Counted from the first letter of the stretch, positions 55,596 through 64,000 are shown. The stretch: 64,000 bases of DNA from Saccharomycopsis crataegensis (GCF_037102585.1 NW_027043821.1:779989-843988), one strand, 5' to 3'. Notes: a model not told the origin generated them from the letters alone. Numbers and translations: made by a program.

Positions 55596-55667
55596 TCCGA
55601 TATAGTGTAACGGCTAGCACGGTTCGCTTTCACCGAGCAAACCCGGGTTCGACTCCCGGTATCGGAA
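55596..55667 (+). tRNA. tRNA-Glu (TTC)
   Basis: 72 nt; acceptor TCCGATA/TATCGGA; anticodon loop CTTTCAC gives TTC; B-box GGTTCGACTCC. First of a Glu-Phe pair (14-bp gap). Confidence 0.97.
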
Positions 55668-55681
55668 GTCCTTCCTGATAG

Positions 55682-55776
55682 GCGGATTTAGCTCAGTTGG
55701 GAGAGCGTTAGACTGAAGATTTCGAAGGTTCAGTCTTGTAATCTAAAGGTCCTGTGTTCGATCCACAGAATTCGCA
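55682..55776 (+). tRNA. tRNA-Phe (GAA) with intron
   Basis: 95 nt with an intron of about 20 nt after position 37. Exons nearly identical to Saccharomyces tRNA-Phe: acceptor GCGGATT/AATTCGC, anticodon ACTGAAGA, T-arm CTGTGTTCGATCCACAG. Confidence 0.96.
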
Positions 55777-55817
55777 ATTTTTTATTGAATAATAAAAGCA
55801 TCCACTATATGTTGTTA

Positions 55818-56643
55818 TAGTGTTTTCTTCTATTATTCGTACCACCGCAGCGGGATTAATTCAGACCATCTAAGAAAAATAGTTCATACTATTGCACTTT
55901 AATTATTCATACCAACAGTATATAAAATTCATATTAATTCATTTTTTTCATGTGAATGGCTCTATAAGCCTCTAAGCTACTCAGTTTAATTAAATTATAC
56001 TCATTTTTTCCATAATTCTGTGCTACTTTCTACAAAGCCTGATATCTATAATAATATTAATAGTAGCACGTAATTACGGTTTTCAAAAAAAGGAACGAAT
56101 GTATGGTAAGCTGTTCTCCATATAAAGTGAGCAATTCCCACTTTTATTGCTTAATTCGGGCTCTATATGATCACTAGATTACATACAAAAAAAAAAAGCA
56201 TAAGCTTTTACTACCAAAACTAAGTATGGACTTGAAAGCCAAGCTACTAACTGATGGGTATGTTGATGGCCTAGGTAATAGATTCTATACTGAACCAAGT
56301 GAAATGACTTTAGAGTCTGAAATAGCACCAGTTGAAGCTTGCTTTAGTTACAGTGACTATAAGCATTTTGAAAAACCAGGTATCATGGATATCATGGAAA
56401 TTGATCCTATTTTCGAAGAAGAAGAAAATGCCGAGATGGAAATTGAAATGAAAGAACGAAGATATAGAGGTTCGTACCGGTATTATAATCAAGCTGTCAA
56501 ACAAAGATTTTGGCACTTGGTCATGGAAGAAGGCGTGTCAGCTTACAAGGCTGCAAAATTAGAAGATATACCTTTGCAAACTGCTTACACATGGAAAAGA
56601 AATTGGAACAAAATACTTGTTAATGAATTAAATGGTATCTCGG
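55818..56643 (+). mobile_element. Tc1-like transposon, second copy, 3' half missing
   Basis: Left inverted repeat begins TAGTGTTTTC and lacks ~67 bp between the first and fourth octamer motifs, as if deleted between direct repeats. The gene is cut by LTR-D at 56644. Confidence 0.88.
56226..56643 (+). pseudogene. Tc1-like transposase N-terminal fragment
   Basis: About 139 codons matching the complete transposase at 47585-47170, with a one-codon Glu insertion in the acidic stretch (FEEEENAE) and a few substitutions. It has the helix-turn-helix part but none of the D, D, E residues; the last codons of the frame are LTR-D. Confidence 0.9.
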
Positions 56644-56858
56644 TGTTGAAGTTTTGTAACCCTAGTTACAGTAGTCATTACCAATAACAAATACTATCAA
56701 ACTGTCCTTGCTATTATTCTTATTCTTCTTAACTAACTAACTATTTAACTAACTAACTATTTAAATAAATAACTATTTAAATAACAATATATAAACTCAA
56801 ACTATGGGGAGAGGCCCCATATTTATAATCATACATCCATCTAGAACATTCTAGATGA
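56644..56858 (-). repeat. LTR-D fragment (215 bp)
   Basis: Reverse complement of the LTR-D 3' half, from CAACTTCAACA end to the CATCTAGAATG region; the part with the tRNA-like module is missing. It joins the Tc1-like gene to LINE-IV. Confidence 0.82.
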
Positions 56859-56956
56859 TCGAGAGCGTCATACTTTTTGTTGAGGTTGTATGACGCTATG
56901 GTATAATTCGTTGCAGGTATGTCTATGGAAATAGAAGAATCAGCCTCCCTGATCAT
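56859..56956 (-). pseudogene. LINE-IV ORF2 start (endonuclease) fragment
   Basis: The ATG at 56956-56954 overlaps the ORF1 stop as ATGA. About 32 codons with TIASYNLNKKYDAL, like the first endonuclease motif of L1-type ORF2, before LTR-D cuts it. The segment includes a 10-bp inverted repeat AGCGTCATAC/GTATGACGCT. Confidence 0.55.
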
Positions 56957-57900
56957 TGATCAGGCACTCCTGACGACTCTGCAGGAGTGGAGGCTTCTGT
57001 ATTGCCAGGGTGTCCTGGCTTGGGTGGTGCTGCTTTGTAATTCGATGTGGTACTTCTAGAGGCTTTTTGTGAAGAGCTTTTGTTAGCAACAATTTGGTAC
57101 TTGTTGACTTGGCAAAAATTCATCTTCAAACCTCCATTGTTTTGAAGTGTTTCCCAGTCTTCCTTATTGACTGTTACCATTATGGAGCATTGACCTCCTT
57201 GTCTTTCTTTAACCTTATGCCAATTTCTAATAGATGGAGGGAATTGGCATTTGATATTATTCTCTTGTTCTATCATCTGTTGTATTTCCTGTCTTGAGAA
57301 AGTGGTCAAGAGTCTGTTGTGGCTTACAGCCCAAAGATTGACCTGATGGTATAGGATTCTAATAAAAGGATCCGAATTTACCACTTTGTATGAAGAGGAA
57401 AATTCACTGTTCTTCAAAAAATCTTTCGAACTTGATTGGAATCTAATTTTCGATGAAATTGTGGTGCCAAGGTTTATGGCATCAGGACACAAGCTCTTGA
57501 TATTGTTGAGATGTTGTGCCATATTTGAGTTGGAGAAAGCCTCTCCGTTCTTTTGGACCACCACATATTGTGTTGGCGAAGGTCTTGTGGTACCTTTGAG
57601 GGGTTTTGGAGCTATCTTCTTATTAAGCTTCGGTAAAGTGAATGGCTTCTTTGCCTCAGCTGAGGCTATAGCCCCCAAAAGTTTGGTTTCCAATTTCTTT
57701 AGTTCCTTTGGAGTAACTAAATTCTGATCCACTATAGAGTTGACTTTGGTGTCTGTGGTACTGGATTTATCTCTCAATCCCTTAATTTCTTTCTTGATTA
57801 CGTTGATGTTGAAGAAATTCTTATCAACTGTATCTTTCAAACTTTGAAAAGATTTTTTTGTGGTCTTGTCTGATATCATTTCATTGCCAATATTTATCAA
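56953..57900 (-). CDS. LINE-IV ORF1, C-terminal part
   Basis: 315 residues continuing the frame of 57934-59568 after one in-frame TAG; the real sequence resumes right after that stop. It has a short coiled coil (KKSFQSLKDTVDKNF), a basic Pro/Lys stretch, and a folded-looking region (about 100-270) ending in a Lys/Ser/Pro tail. I do not recognise the fold; its position before an endonuclease start marks it as a LINE ORF1. No zinc knuckle, unlike LINE-I and LINE-III. Confidence 0.6.
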   Translation of the reverse strand: MINIGNEMISDKTTKKSFQSLKDTVDKNFFNINVIKKEIKGLRDKSSTTDTKVNSIVDQNLVTPKELKKLETKLLGAIASAEAKKPFTLPKLNKKIAPKPLKGTTRPSPTQYVVVQKNGEAFSNSNMAQHLNNIKSLCPDAINLGTTISSKIRFQSSSKDFLKNSEFSSSYKVVNSDPFIRILYHQVNLWAVSHNRLLTTFSRQEIQQMIEQENNIKCQFPPSIRNWHKVKERQGGQCSIMVTVNKEDWETLQNNGGLKMNFCQVNKYQIVANKSSSQKASRSTTSNYKAAPPKPGHPGNTEASTPAESSGVPDQ

Positions 57901-57933
57901 CTGATCTATATTTTTATCATGGGACTTAATTTT

Positions 57934-59568
57934 CTAGGAATGACTCTTCACTGTCGTTTCCAAGCTGTTGGATTCTTTTTTAAGCCTAGATATATATGAA
58001 GTGATTAATTTGAAGTCTTGGTTTGTGACCTTTGTTTCAGATGTAGTTTCATTTTCATTCGCTTTGATTGCATCCAAGTTGTTTGAAACGTTGACTGAAA
58101 GGTCCTTTAGCCGTAAACCCAAAGTGTCTGATTCCTTTTTGATATCAGTAATCTGTGATTTGATTGATTTAATATCTTGGGTGGTGTCATTCATAGTTGA
58201 TGAATTTTTATGTTCATTCACTTTCATTGTCACCATGGATTCTTTAACTTCATCAGATAGTTTCTCAATTCTAATTGCGTGGTTCAAAGTATCTTGGTGT
58301 CTAAAGTCATTTTCAGTCTTAATGTTTTTTATGATCAAGCCATTTTTTTCAAGATTGGTTGAAAATTCGTTGATCTTGGATTGGAATTCTGAGTTGATCA
58401 TCTCCACTTGGTTGGTTTTCTCAGCCAATTTTGTAGCTTGTAGTTCAAGAGAGGTCATTTTAGCAGACATTTCAGAGTTTGCGGAAACCATTGTGGTATG
58501 TTTGTTATCCATATCCTTGGTGTTATTCATCATGGATTCGTTCAATTCATTGACTTTAGTCATCACCTCTTCATTTCTTGTTTCAAGATCATCCTTCATT
58601 AACTTCATTTTATCATTTTGGTCCTTTACATACTTCTCCGTAGATTTGGATATCCTGCTGTCAAACTTTGGTTCCAAGTTTTCGAAAACCATTGGGGTCA
58701 ATTTCGAGACCATGAAGGCAAGGTCGAGTTCATTTTTCATCTCTTGATCTTCTGTCCCACTAAAATCTGCATGATCAAGGTTTGTCGGACGCATGTCTTT
58801 TGATGATAAATCTGATTGTACTTTGGTAACAGACTCTTTCATTTTCCCTAAGTCTGTTTCAATATTAACAATCTTGTTATCTAATTCCTGAATAGCAATA
58901 TCTGGAGTGGTGAATCCACCATCGCTTAAAGGAATAGAAATACTCGAGTCAATGGTCTGTTTAATTTCATTGCATTCGGCTGCGCATTTAGCGTCAACGT
59001 TGGCGATCTTCTCATGTATTGTCTGCATTATGCTTGCATTATCCGCAGCTGTTTTGTTAGAGTTCATCATGTCAGTCTCTAACATTTCGATTTTCAGCTT
59101 GGTAGAAGCATGTTGCAAATTTATGGCTTGGAAGGCATTAGCACAGTCTTTTCTCAATTTAAGTATTTCTGTAGTATTCTGTTGGTTTATGCCGCTGTCA
59201 CATGGGCCGCTTGAAAAATTTTCAATTGGAGAAGAGGAAAAGACAGGGGTTAAGAAAGAGTCTAATCTGGCGCTAAGTGACACCACTAAGGTCTCTAATT
59301 GGGAAATTTTGGCTTGCAATTCGCTAAAGTCACTGTCTTTTTCCTCCTTCTTCTTGAAACGATCATCTAAAACGATTGCAAACTTATCAAATTGGCTAAA
59401 AGTCTTATCTGGCTTTCTGAGATGAGGGAAAACATGTTCTTCCAAATACTTGAACGCTCCGCTATTTTGGGTTGCCTTATGTGGTGCAGAAGGTAGATCC
59501 CACTCAAGAGAGCTTCGGAAGTCTTCGATATGTCTTTCTTTATCGTTAACGTCGTCACTCATGGTCAT
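57934..59568 (-). CDS. LINE-IV ORF1, N-terminal coiled-coil part
   Basis: 544 residues from MTMSDDVNDKER. Long heptad-like stretches rich in Lys, Glu, Asp, Asn and Leu (about 95-540) indicate an extended coiled coil, as in L1 ORF1 proteins that form trimers. Ends at TAG (TCC TAG AAA) with the same frame open beyond. Either a single nonsense mutation or a readthrough site. A LINE tail with poly(A) lies just upstream. Confidence 0.6.
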   Translation of the reverse strand: MTMSDDVNDKERHIEDFRSSLEWDLPSAPHKATQNSGAFKYLEEHVFPHLRKPDKTFSQFDKFAIVLDDRFKKKEEKDSDFSELQAKISQLETLVVSLSARLDSFLTPVFSSSPIENFSSGPCDSGINQQNTTEILKLRKDCANAFQAINLQHASTKLKIEMLETDMMNSNKTAADNASIMQTIHEKIANVDAKCAAECNEIKQTIDSSISIPLSDGGFTTPDIAIQELDNKIVNIETDLGKMKESVTKVQSDLSSKDMRPTNLDHADFSGTEDQEMKNELDLAFMVSKLTPMVFENLEPKFDSRISKSTEKYVKDQNDKMKLMKDDLETRNEEVMTKVNELNESMMNNTKDMDNKHTTMVSANSEMSAKMTSLELQATKLAEKTNQVEMINSEFQSKINEFSTNLEKNGLIIKNIKTENDFRHQDTLNHAIRIEKLSDEVKESMVTMKVNEHKNSSTMNDTTQDIKSIKSQITDIKKESDTLGLRLKDLSVNVSNNLDAIKANENETTSETKVTNQDFKLITSYISRLKKESNSLETTVKSHS

Positions 59569-59577
59569 TTTTGTACT

Positions 59578-59722
59578 AATTTTTTTTTTTTTTAAAGAAT
59601 GAATGAATGAATGAATTGTATATTAACGAGTCTTAGAGGTTCTAAATAACTTGCAAGCCGGGCATTTCATGCCGGTCTTTCTAATAGATAAGTATAATAC
59701 TATAACTTTCTCACAAAAGACA
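59578..59722 (-). mobile_element. Short LINE 3' tail (ATTC repeats, poly(A))
   Basis: In sense: a ~110-bp segment, CATTCATTCATTCATTC repeats, TTTAAA and ~13 A, then 11 bp and the LINE-IV ORF1 ATG. It looks like the tail of a further LINE family; no coding part is present. Confidence 0.5.
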
Positions 59723-62139
59723 ATTTTTTTTTTTTAAAGACAAAATTCAATATATTAATTAATTATATAACTATATATCTCATAAACTACCAAATGTAGT
59801 TTGAAAATTAAAGTGTTAAGGGAAAACCATTAATGGTGAAAAACCCTATTATTGTGAAAAAATGTTTTTATGCGTTTTTAAGGTTTTTAATTGTTGTTTT
59901 TTTTTTTTGATTTTATTTTCTTGTTTTTCCCCACCTATTTTTTCTTCTCCGCTTAAAAGATATTGCTTTCAAGCAAGAAGATCATTGAATCAACGGCCAT
60001 ATGACAATTGAAATGCCTTTTGGATTTCAATCTTGATAATTTTCGTTGGAAACCTAGATATCTATCGATCGTTCTGGTTTCGTTCATGTTTGTGGCAGGG
60101 GTAATGATTGTTTGCCAGGTTAATGGGATATTCAAGTCAATTTTTTTCCAAAGTTTCTGGGCCAATGGACATTCAATAAAATGGTGCTTCATGATTTCAA
60201 ATTGGATTTCTTTTGGGGCATATTGGGGTTCATCATATCTGGTTAATTTTTTGCTGCAATAGTCACAATGATTATTTACGTAATTGTGATTTTCAATGCC
60301 CAAATGAAAGATGTGAATATTTTGATATTTCCCCGGGAAATGTTGGTTGAATTTTTTGAGGTTATGCCAAAAGTTATCAACTTGTTTCTGATTCACCCCA
60401 GTAATATCCATGAGTGTTTTTGACATCTTGTTCACATCTTGTTTTTCCCGTTGTTTTTTACTTCCTTTAGTATGGTCAAAATCCTTAATTCTAATTGGAA
60501 TGTGTTGTTGATATTTTTCAGGAATCCCTTTTTCAATTGAATTTTTTAAATCTTCAATTCCAATCTTCATTGGCTTTAACCTGATTGTACGTTTCTTTAT
60601 ACCAAGAACTTTTCTGAAATCCCAGTACGCTGTCCGTTCAGCATCTGAGAATGTGCTGCTATTCATAACTTCTAAGGAAATTGAATCATTGGTATTCTCA
60701 ATGTCATCGGCTAGTTCAAGTAATACCACCCACCAATAATGAGTTTTGATATAGTCATCATTTGGTGATTTTGTTGGTGATGTTTTTTGAATGATGTTGT
60801 TGATACTTGATTGAATTTTGAAACGTAATATCTGGTTATATTTAGTGTGACTATCCAAAAACAAATCCTGGAAAATTTTGGCTCTTCGGTGTTGGAGTTG
60901 AGACTTTAAATCAATCATTGAGAAACCGCCTTTGTTGTTGTGTGTCTTGAGTGTATCCAAAGAAATAGGTGTATCTTGCTTGACCAATAACTTAATCGAT
61001 GTGTCAATTTGATTCAACTGATTGGGTAACAAAGGTTGGTGTAGTTCTTTGTAATAGAACTTGGATGCAATATATGTGTTGAATGCTTCTATTTTTGATT
61101 GAATCAGCAAGCTGGTCATGTTTGATAACTTGTACTTGATATAGAGGTCACGCTGCAATGTTTCCGGCCAAAATGTCACTGATGGTCCAATAGTTATCCC
61201 CAAATATGTCAATTGAAAGTTTTCATCAGCAATCTCAAATGGGAATGGTGTCAAAAATGGATAATTATCAGTTGGTATGATTAGTTGGGATTTCTTTTCA
61301 TTGAGTTTGCTGCCACTGAATTTTTCAAATAGTCTAATACATTTCATTGTTTTGGAATAATCTCTTTTATCTTTGAGGAAAACTGTGATATCATCAGCAA
61401 AAGCAAGATAATGTTGACTGCTATATGCTTCAGGTATCAAATCTCCTTGGTAACTATGGCCTCTGGTATTCTGTTTGATAGATCGTAGTAAAGGTTCTAC
61501 TGCTAATGCAAATAATGAAGGGGAAAACGGATTACCTTGGAGGGTACCATTTTTTAAATTGAATAATGGGCCGGTCATGTTGTTGATGTATAAGGATCCC
61601 GTTGTCTGCTTGAGGATGTTGATGATTAACTTGGCTAATTTTTTTCCAAAATTTAAATGGGACAATAGTTGTTCCATATATTCGTGAGATATCCTGTCGA
61701 ACGCTTTCTCCAAATCCACAATTAGTATCAGCTTTTGTGGATTTGGTATTATATGCGTTTTATCTTTTGGATGAATTAGACTATCTAACATTTCTCTGAA
61801 AATGGTGATGTTGGAGAACGATGACCGGCCTGGAATAAAACCAGCTTGATCTTCCCCTATGATATAAGGCAAGTGCTTCAACAACCTATTATTAATTATT
61901 GTGGATAATAATCGAAGATTAGTGTTGATAAGGGCTATCGGCCTATAATTTCCAATGTTTTCTTTTGACTTTCCAGGCTTTGGTATGATGTTAAAGAGTA
62001 TAGTTCGGTAGTGGAATGATAAATTTCCTTCAGTTAGAATGTGGTTAAATTCTTGAAGAAGGATGTGTTTGATTTGGGGAAATAATTCCTTATAAAATTT
62101 GTATGGGATTCCATCTATGCCCGGTGTGGACTTCAAATG
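59723..62139 (-). mobile_element. LINE-I copy e, 5'-truncated
   Basis: Minus-strand LINE-I from the reverse transcriptase N-terminal motifs to poly(A). The 5' end joins the poly(A) of SINE-S directly. Confidence 0.9.
59953..62136 (-). CDS. LINE-I ORF2, reverse transcriptase without endonuclease
   Basis: 727 codons starting at LKSTPGIDGIPY (the first codon is TTG, not ATG, because of truncation). Full reverse transcriptase with FADD and the C-terminal zinc segment. No plausible natural start, so probably not expressed. Confidence 0.82.
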   Translation of the reverse strand: MKSTPGIDGIPYKFYKELFPQIKHILLQEFNHILTEGNLSFHYRTILFNIIPKPGKSKENIGNYRPIALINTNLRLLSTIINNRLLKHLPYIIGEDQAGFIPGRSSFSNITIFREMLDSLIHPKDKTHIIPNPQKLILIVDLEKAFDRISHEYMEQLLSHLNFGKKLAKLIINILKQTTGSLYINNMTGPLFNLKNGTLQGNPFSPSLFALAVEPLLRSIKQNTRGHSYQGDLIPEAYSSQHYLAFADDITVFLKDKRDYSKTMKCIRLFEKFSGSKLNEKKSQLIIPTDNYPFLTPFPFEIADENFQLTYLGITIGPSVTFWPETLQRDLYIKYKLSNMTSLLIQSKIEAFNTYIASKFYYKELHQPLLPNQLNQIDTSIKLLVKQDTPISLDTLKTHNNKGGFSMIDLKSQLQHRRAKIFQDLFLDSHTKYNQILRFKIQSSINNIIQKTSPTKSPNDDYIKTHYWWVVLLELADDIENTNDSISLEVMNSSTFSDAERTAYWDFRKVLGIKKRTIRLKPMKIGIEDLKNSIEKGIPEKYQQHIPIRIKDFDHTKGSKKQREKQDVNKMSKTLMDITGVNQKQVDNFWHNLKKFNQHFPGKYQNIHIFHLGIENHNYVNNHCDYCSKKLTRYDEPQYAPKEIQFEIMKHHFIECPLAQKLWKKIDLNIPLTWQTIITPATNMNETRTIDRYLGFQRKLSRLKSKRHFNCHMAVDSMIFLLESNIF

Positions 62140-62590
62140 TCAATTTTTTTTTTTTTTTTTTTATAAAGTCCCTATATTTAACTACTAAGAGCTATATAGG
62201 TCATCGCACTTTTTATGTACGGTTATTATGATCAATTATGCGCAGCTATGGCGACTTATTTGGTATCCGTTTTCTCCCAATATTTTTTGGTAACCCGGGA
62301 GTTTGGGTTGGAAAATGCAATGTTTTTGACTTGTAGCAACCTGTCACTATTTTTTTTTTAGCCAGGGAGGAGGAAATCTTCGAAAGACACCAGCGACGCA
62401 ACCTTACCAGTAGTGTGAGATTTTTACTCACTAAAACCCCCTTGTATCTTACCTTCAGAGTGGTATTACTCCTTACCCAGTTAGCGTACTGAGCGTGACC
62501 TGGTGGTTAATGCCGCGAGCGGGGTTCGAACACGCGACCCTTTCTTAGTCTATGGTTCTGCCCACTACGCCACCCAGCGCAGGTTTCAAT
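62140..62590 (-). mobile_element. SINE-S copy 2, with complete tRNA-like head
   Basis: In sense: a head with A-box TGGCGTAGTGGG and B-box GTTCGAACCCC, body, and ~18 A. About 440 bp. The body matches copy 1 at 11329-11732 almost base for base. It sits between a LINE-II tail and LINE-I copy e, all in one orientation. Confidence 0.8.
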
Positions 62591-62914
62591 TTTTTTTTTT
62601 CCTTCAAAGTTCGATTTATTAATAAATATATAATTATATATATAGGCAAGGTATTTGACTCTGGGGATGATGTTTGGTTGGATCTTATGGTTGTAACTGA
62701 ATCCTTTATTTAATCTTTGGATGGCTCTTAGAAAAGGTTCAAGGGCTAATGCGAAAATTGTTGGTGAAAGTGGGTTGCCCTGAAGGGTTCCGTTTCTTAA
62801 TGGGAAAGAAGGGCCTGTAATGTTATTTAGGGAACTCGTGTCAAACCTGGCCTAATACTCTCCAAAAAGACATCAGCACCAAATATTACATGACCAACAT
62901 GAATTCACTACCAA
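62591..62914 (-). mobile_element. Rearranged LINE-II copy
   Basis: A LINE-II tail (62591-62646) is joined to an ORF2 block (62647-62832, around the AYADD region) with the rest deleted, then to an inverted 82-bp block (62833-62914, plus orientation, equal to about 13414-13495). Confidence 0.75.
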
Positions 62915-64000
62915 TTCCTTCAAAGTTCGATTTATTAATAAATATATAATTATATATATCTATGTAAAATCTTATAAGCTAATGCTCATTATATATGTTA
63001 GGGAAAACCATATCCTATGGTGAAAAACCCTTTAGTGATAATTATTAGTATTTAAATAAAATGTTTTTTTTGTTATTGTTTTTGTTAATTTTTTTTTCTT
63101 TTTTGTTTTGATCGACTATTCAGCTCCCAGTAGTAATGATATAAATCAAGTTGTTAATTGATGTGTTCCAATCAATTTGGTTATGATATCTTAGGCGTGA
63201 GAGTTTGCGTTGATAGCATAGATAGCGGTCGATCTTTTTGATTGTTGATTCTGAATGATTGGGAGCGATTAAGTTATTCCATGCTAATGGAATTGGGATT
63301 TTCAATCTTGACCATAACTCGGTTGATAATGGGCATTGAATTAGGAAATGGGTCATTTTGATCTTGACTTGGAGTTCTGGTGATTCATGTTGTTGGTCTT
63401 GAGAGACGGTTTCGAGCCCGCAATAGTGACATTTTCTATGTTGGTAAAAAAATTGTTCAGCACCTAAGTGGAATATGTGTATGTTTTCAAAGTAACCAGG
63501 GCTATCATGTTGGTATTTGTGGAGTCTCTTCCAGAAAGAGTTTTGTTTCGTTTGGGTGACTTCTTGGATATTGGTTAAAGTGGTGGATAATTTATGTTTA
63601 TCAATTCTGGCTCTTTTTTTCTTGCTTCCCTGTTTGTGTTCAAACTCCATGACCAGTTTTGGGATCTCCATTTGATAGATAGTTGGTATACCGTCTTGAA
63701 TGGACTTGGCAAGGTCTGAGTGTTTGATATTCATTGGGCTCAATGTTTGTTGTTGAGATATTGGTTTGGACAATAATTTATACCAAGCCACAAAAGCACA
63801 TTTTTCCGCTGTGGTGAACATTGGAAGATTTATAACCTGGTTGAGTATGGACCTGCTGTCTCTCTTATTCTTGATATTGATCTGGTCACCCAATATTAAC
63901 CGCCACCAGTATTGGGTTTTTATATATCCTTGTATCGACTGCTCTTCCTCGGATAGATTTTGTTTGATGATCATGTTTATTGCTAGTTGGAGCTTGAATC
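62915..64000 (-). mobile_element. LINE-II copy e, running off the window
   Basis: LINE-II 3' end with hairpin and tail; continues past the right edge. The tail starts without a clear A-run beside the inverted block. Confidence 0.85.
63120..63974 (-). CDS. LINE-II ORF2 C-terminal part (continues beyond window)
   Basis: At least 284 codons, with the CHYCG...H...C zinc segment; nearly identical to 24000-24854. The frame continues upstream to the window edge, so the start is unknown. Confidence 0.82.
   Translation of the reverse strand: MIIKQNLSEEEQSIQGYIKTQYWWRLILGDQINIKNKRDSRSILNQVINLPMFTTAEKCAFVAWYKLLSKPISQQQTLSPMNIKHSDLAKSIQDGIPTIYQMEIPKLVMEFEHKQGSKKKRARIDKHKLSTTLTNIQEVTQTKQNSFWKRLHKYQHDSPGYFENIHIFHLGAEQFFYQHRKCHYCGLETVSQDQQHESPELQVKIKMTHFLIQCPLSTELWSRLKIPIPLAWNNLIAPNHSESTIKKIDRYLCYQRKLSRLRYHNQIDWNTSINNLIYIITTGS

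Noticed and set aside
57968-58747. 259-codon plus-strand frame with many hydrophobic residues
   Set aside because: Antisense of the coiled-coil ORF1 of LINE-IV; the hydrophobic look comes from complementing Lys/Asn/Asp-rich codons.

Overview
The window looks like a budding-yeast-type (Saccharomycotina) nuclear region made almost entirely of transposable elements and tRNA genes. Evidence for the host: eleven eukaryotic tRNA genes, several with short introns after the anticodon, tRNA bodies very close to Saccharomyces ones, Ty3-like and Ty1/copia-like elements, and L1-type LINEs resembling those of Candida and Yarrowia. I found no host protein-coding gene in 64 kb. I cannot fix the genus. Family names below (LTR-A to F, LINE-I to IV, SINE-S) are my own labels.

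Layout: 1-5361 nested Ty3-like LTR-A/LTR-B, LINE-I, LINE-III and copia-type LTR-D. 5393-10372 an intact-looking Ty3-like element (one 1489-codon gag-pol ORF, identical-length 204-bp LTRs, 5-bp TSD) inserted in an LTR-D. 11.1-11.3 kb tRNA-Thr/Ala (minus). 11.3-15.3 kb SINE-S, LINE-II and a LINE ORF1 fragment. 15.3-20.2 kb copia element 1 (minus). 20.3-22.8 kb LINE-I, LTR-A, LTR-B, then tRNA-Gln/Leu. 23-25.5 kb LTR-E, LINE-II, LTR-B, tRNA-Ser/Ile. 25.5-29.5 kb two Harbinger-type relics and LTRs. 29.5 kb tRNA-Arg (minus), LTR-B, LTR-A, LINE pieces. 30.6-35.5 kb copia element 2 (plus). 35.5-38.8 kb decayed Ty3-like interior with an 80-bp tandem repeat. 39.1-45.4 kb full-length LINE-I inside an LTR-A, tRNA-Asp/Lys. 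45.8-48.1 kb a complete Tc1-like transposon. 49.2-55.5 kb near full-length LINE-III, LTR-B, tRNA-Glu/Phe. 55.8-64 kb a second Tc1-like copy (half), LINE-IV ORF1, LINE-I, SINE-S and LINE-II pieces.

The layers follow a rule. Each of the six Pol III units (five close tRNA pairs and one single gene) has a Ty3-like LTR terminus 10-13 bp upstream, and each of those LTRs is cut about 47-48 bp further out by a LINE (or a SINE/LINE chain) whose 5' end faces the tRNA. After subtracting later LTR insertions the LINE junction lies about 54-60 bp upstream of every unit. Three LINE families and the SINE share this position. This looks like a tRNA-anchored landing pad used in succession by Ty3-like elements and by LINEs, comparable in geometry to Dictyostelium TRE5 elements. 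LTR-D carries a tRNA-like module and has itself attracted a Ty3-like insertion at the tRNA spacing.

Other notable features: variable arrays of perfect heat-shock-element motifs in the copia LTRs; a likely -1 frameshift in LINE ORF1; an in-frame UAA between copia gag and pol; and eight regularly spaced octamers in the Tc1-like inverted repeats.
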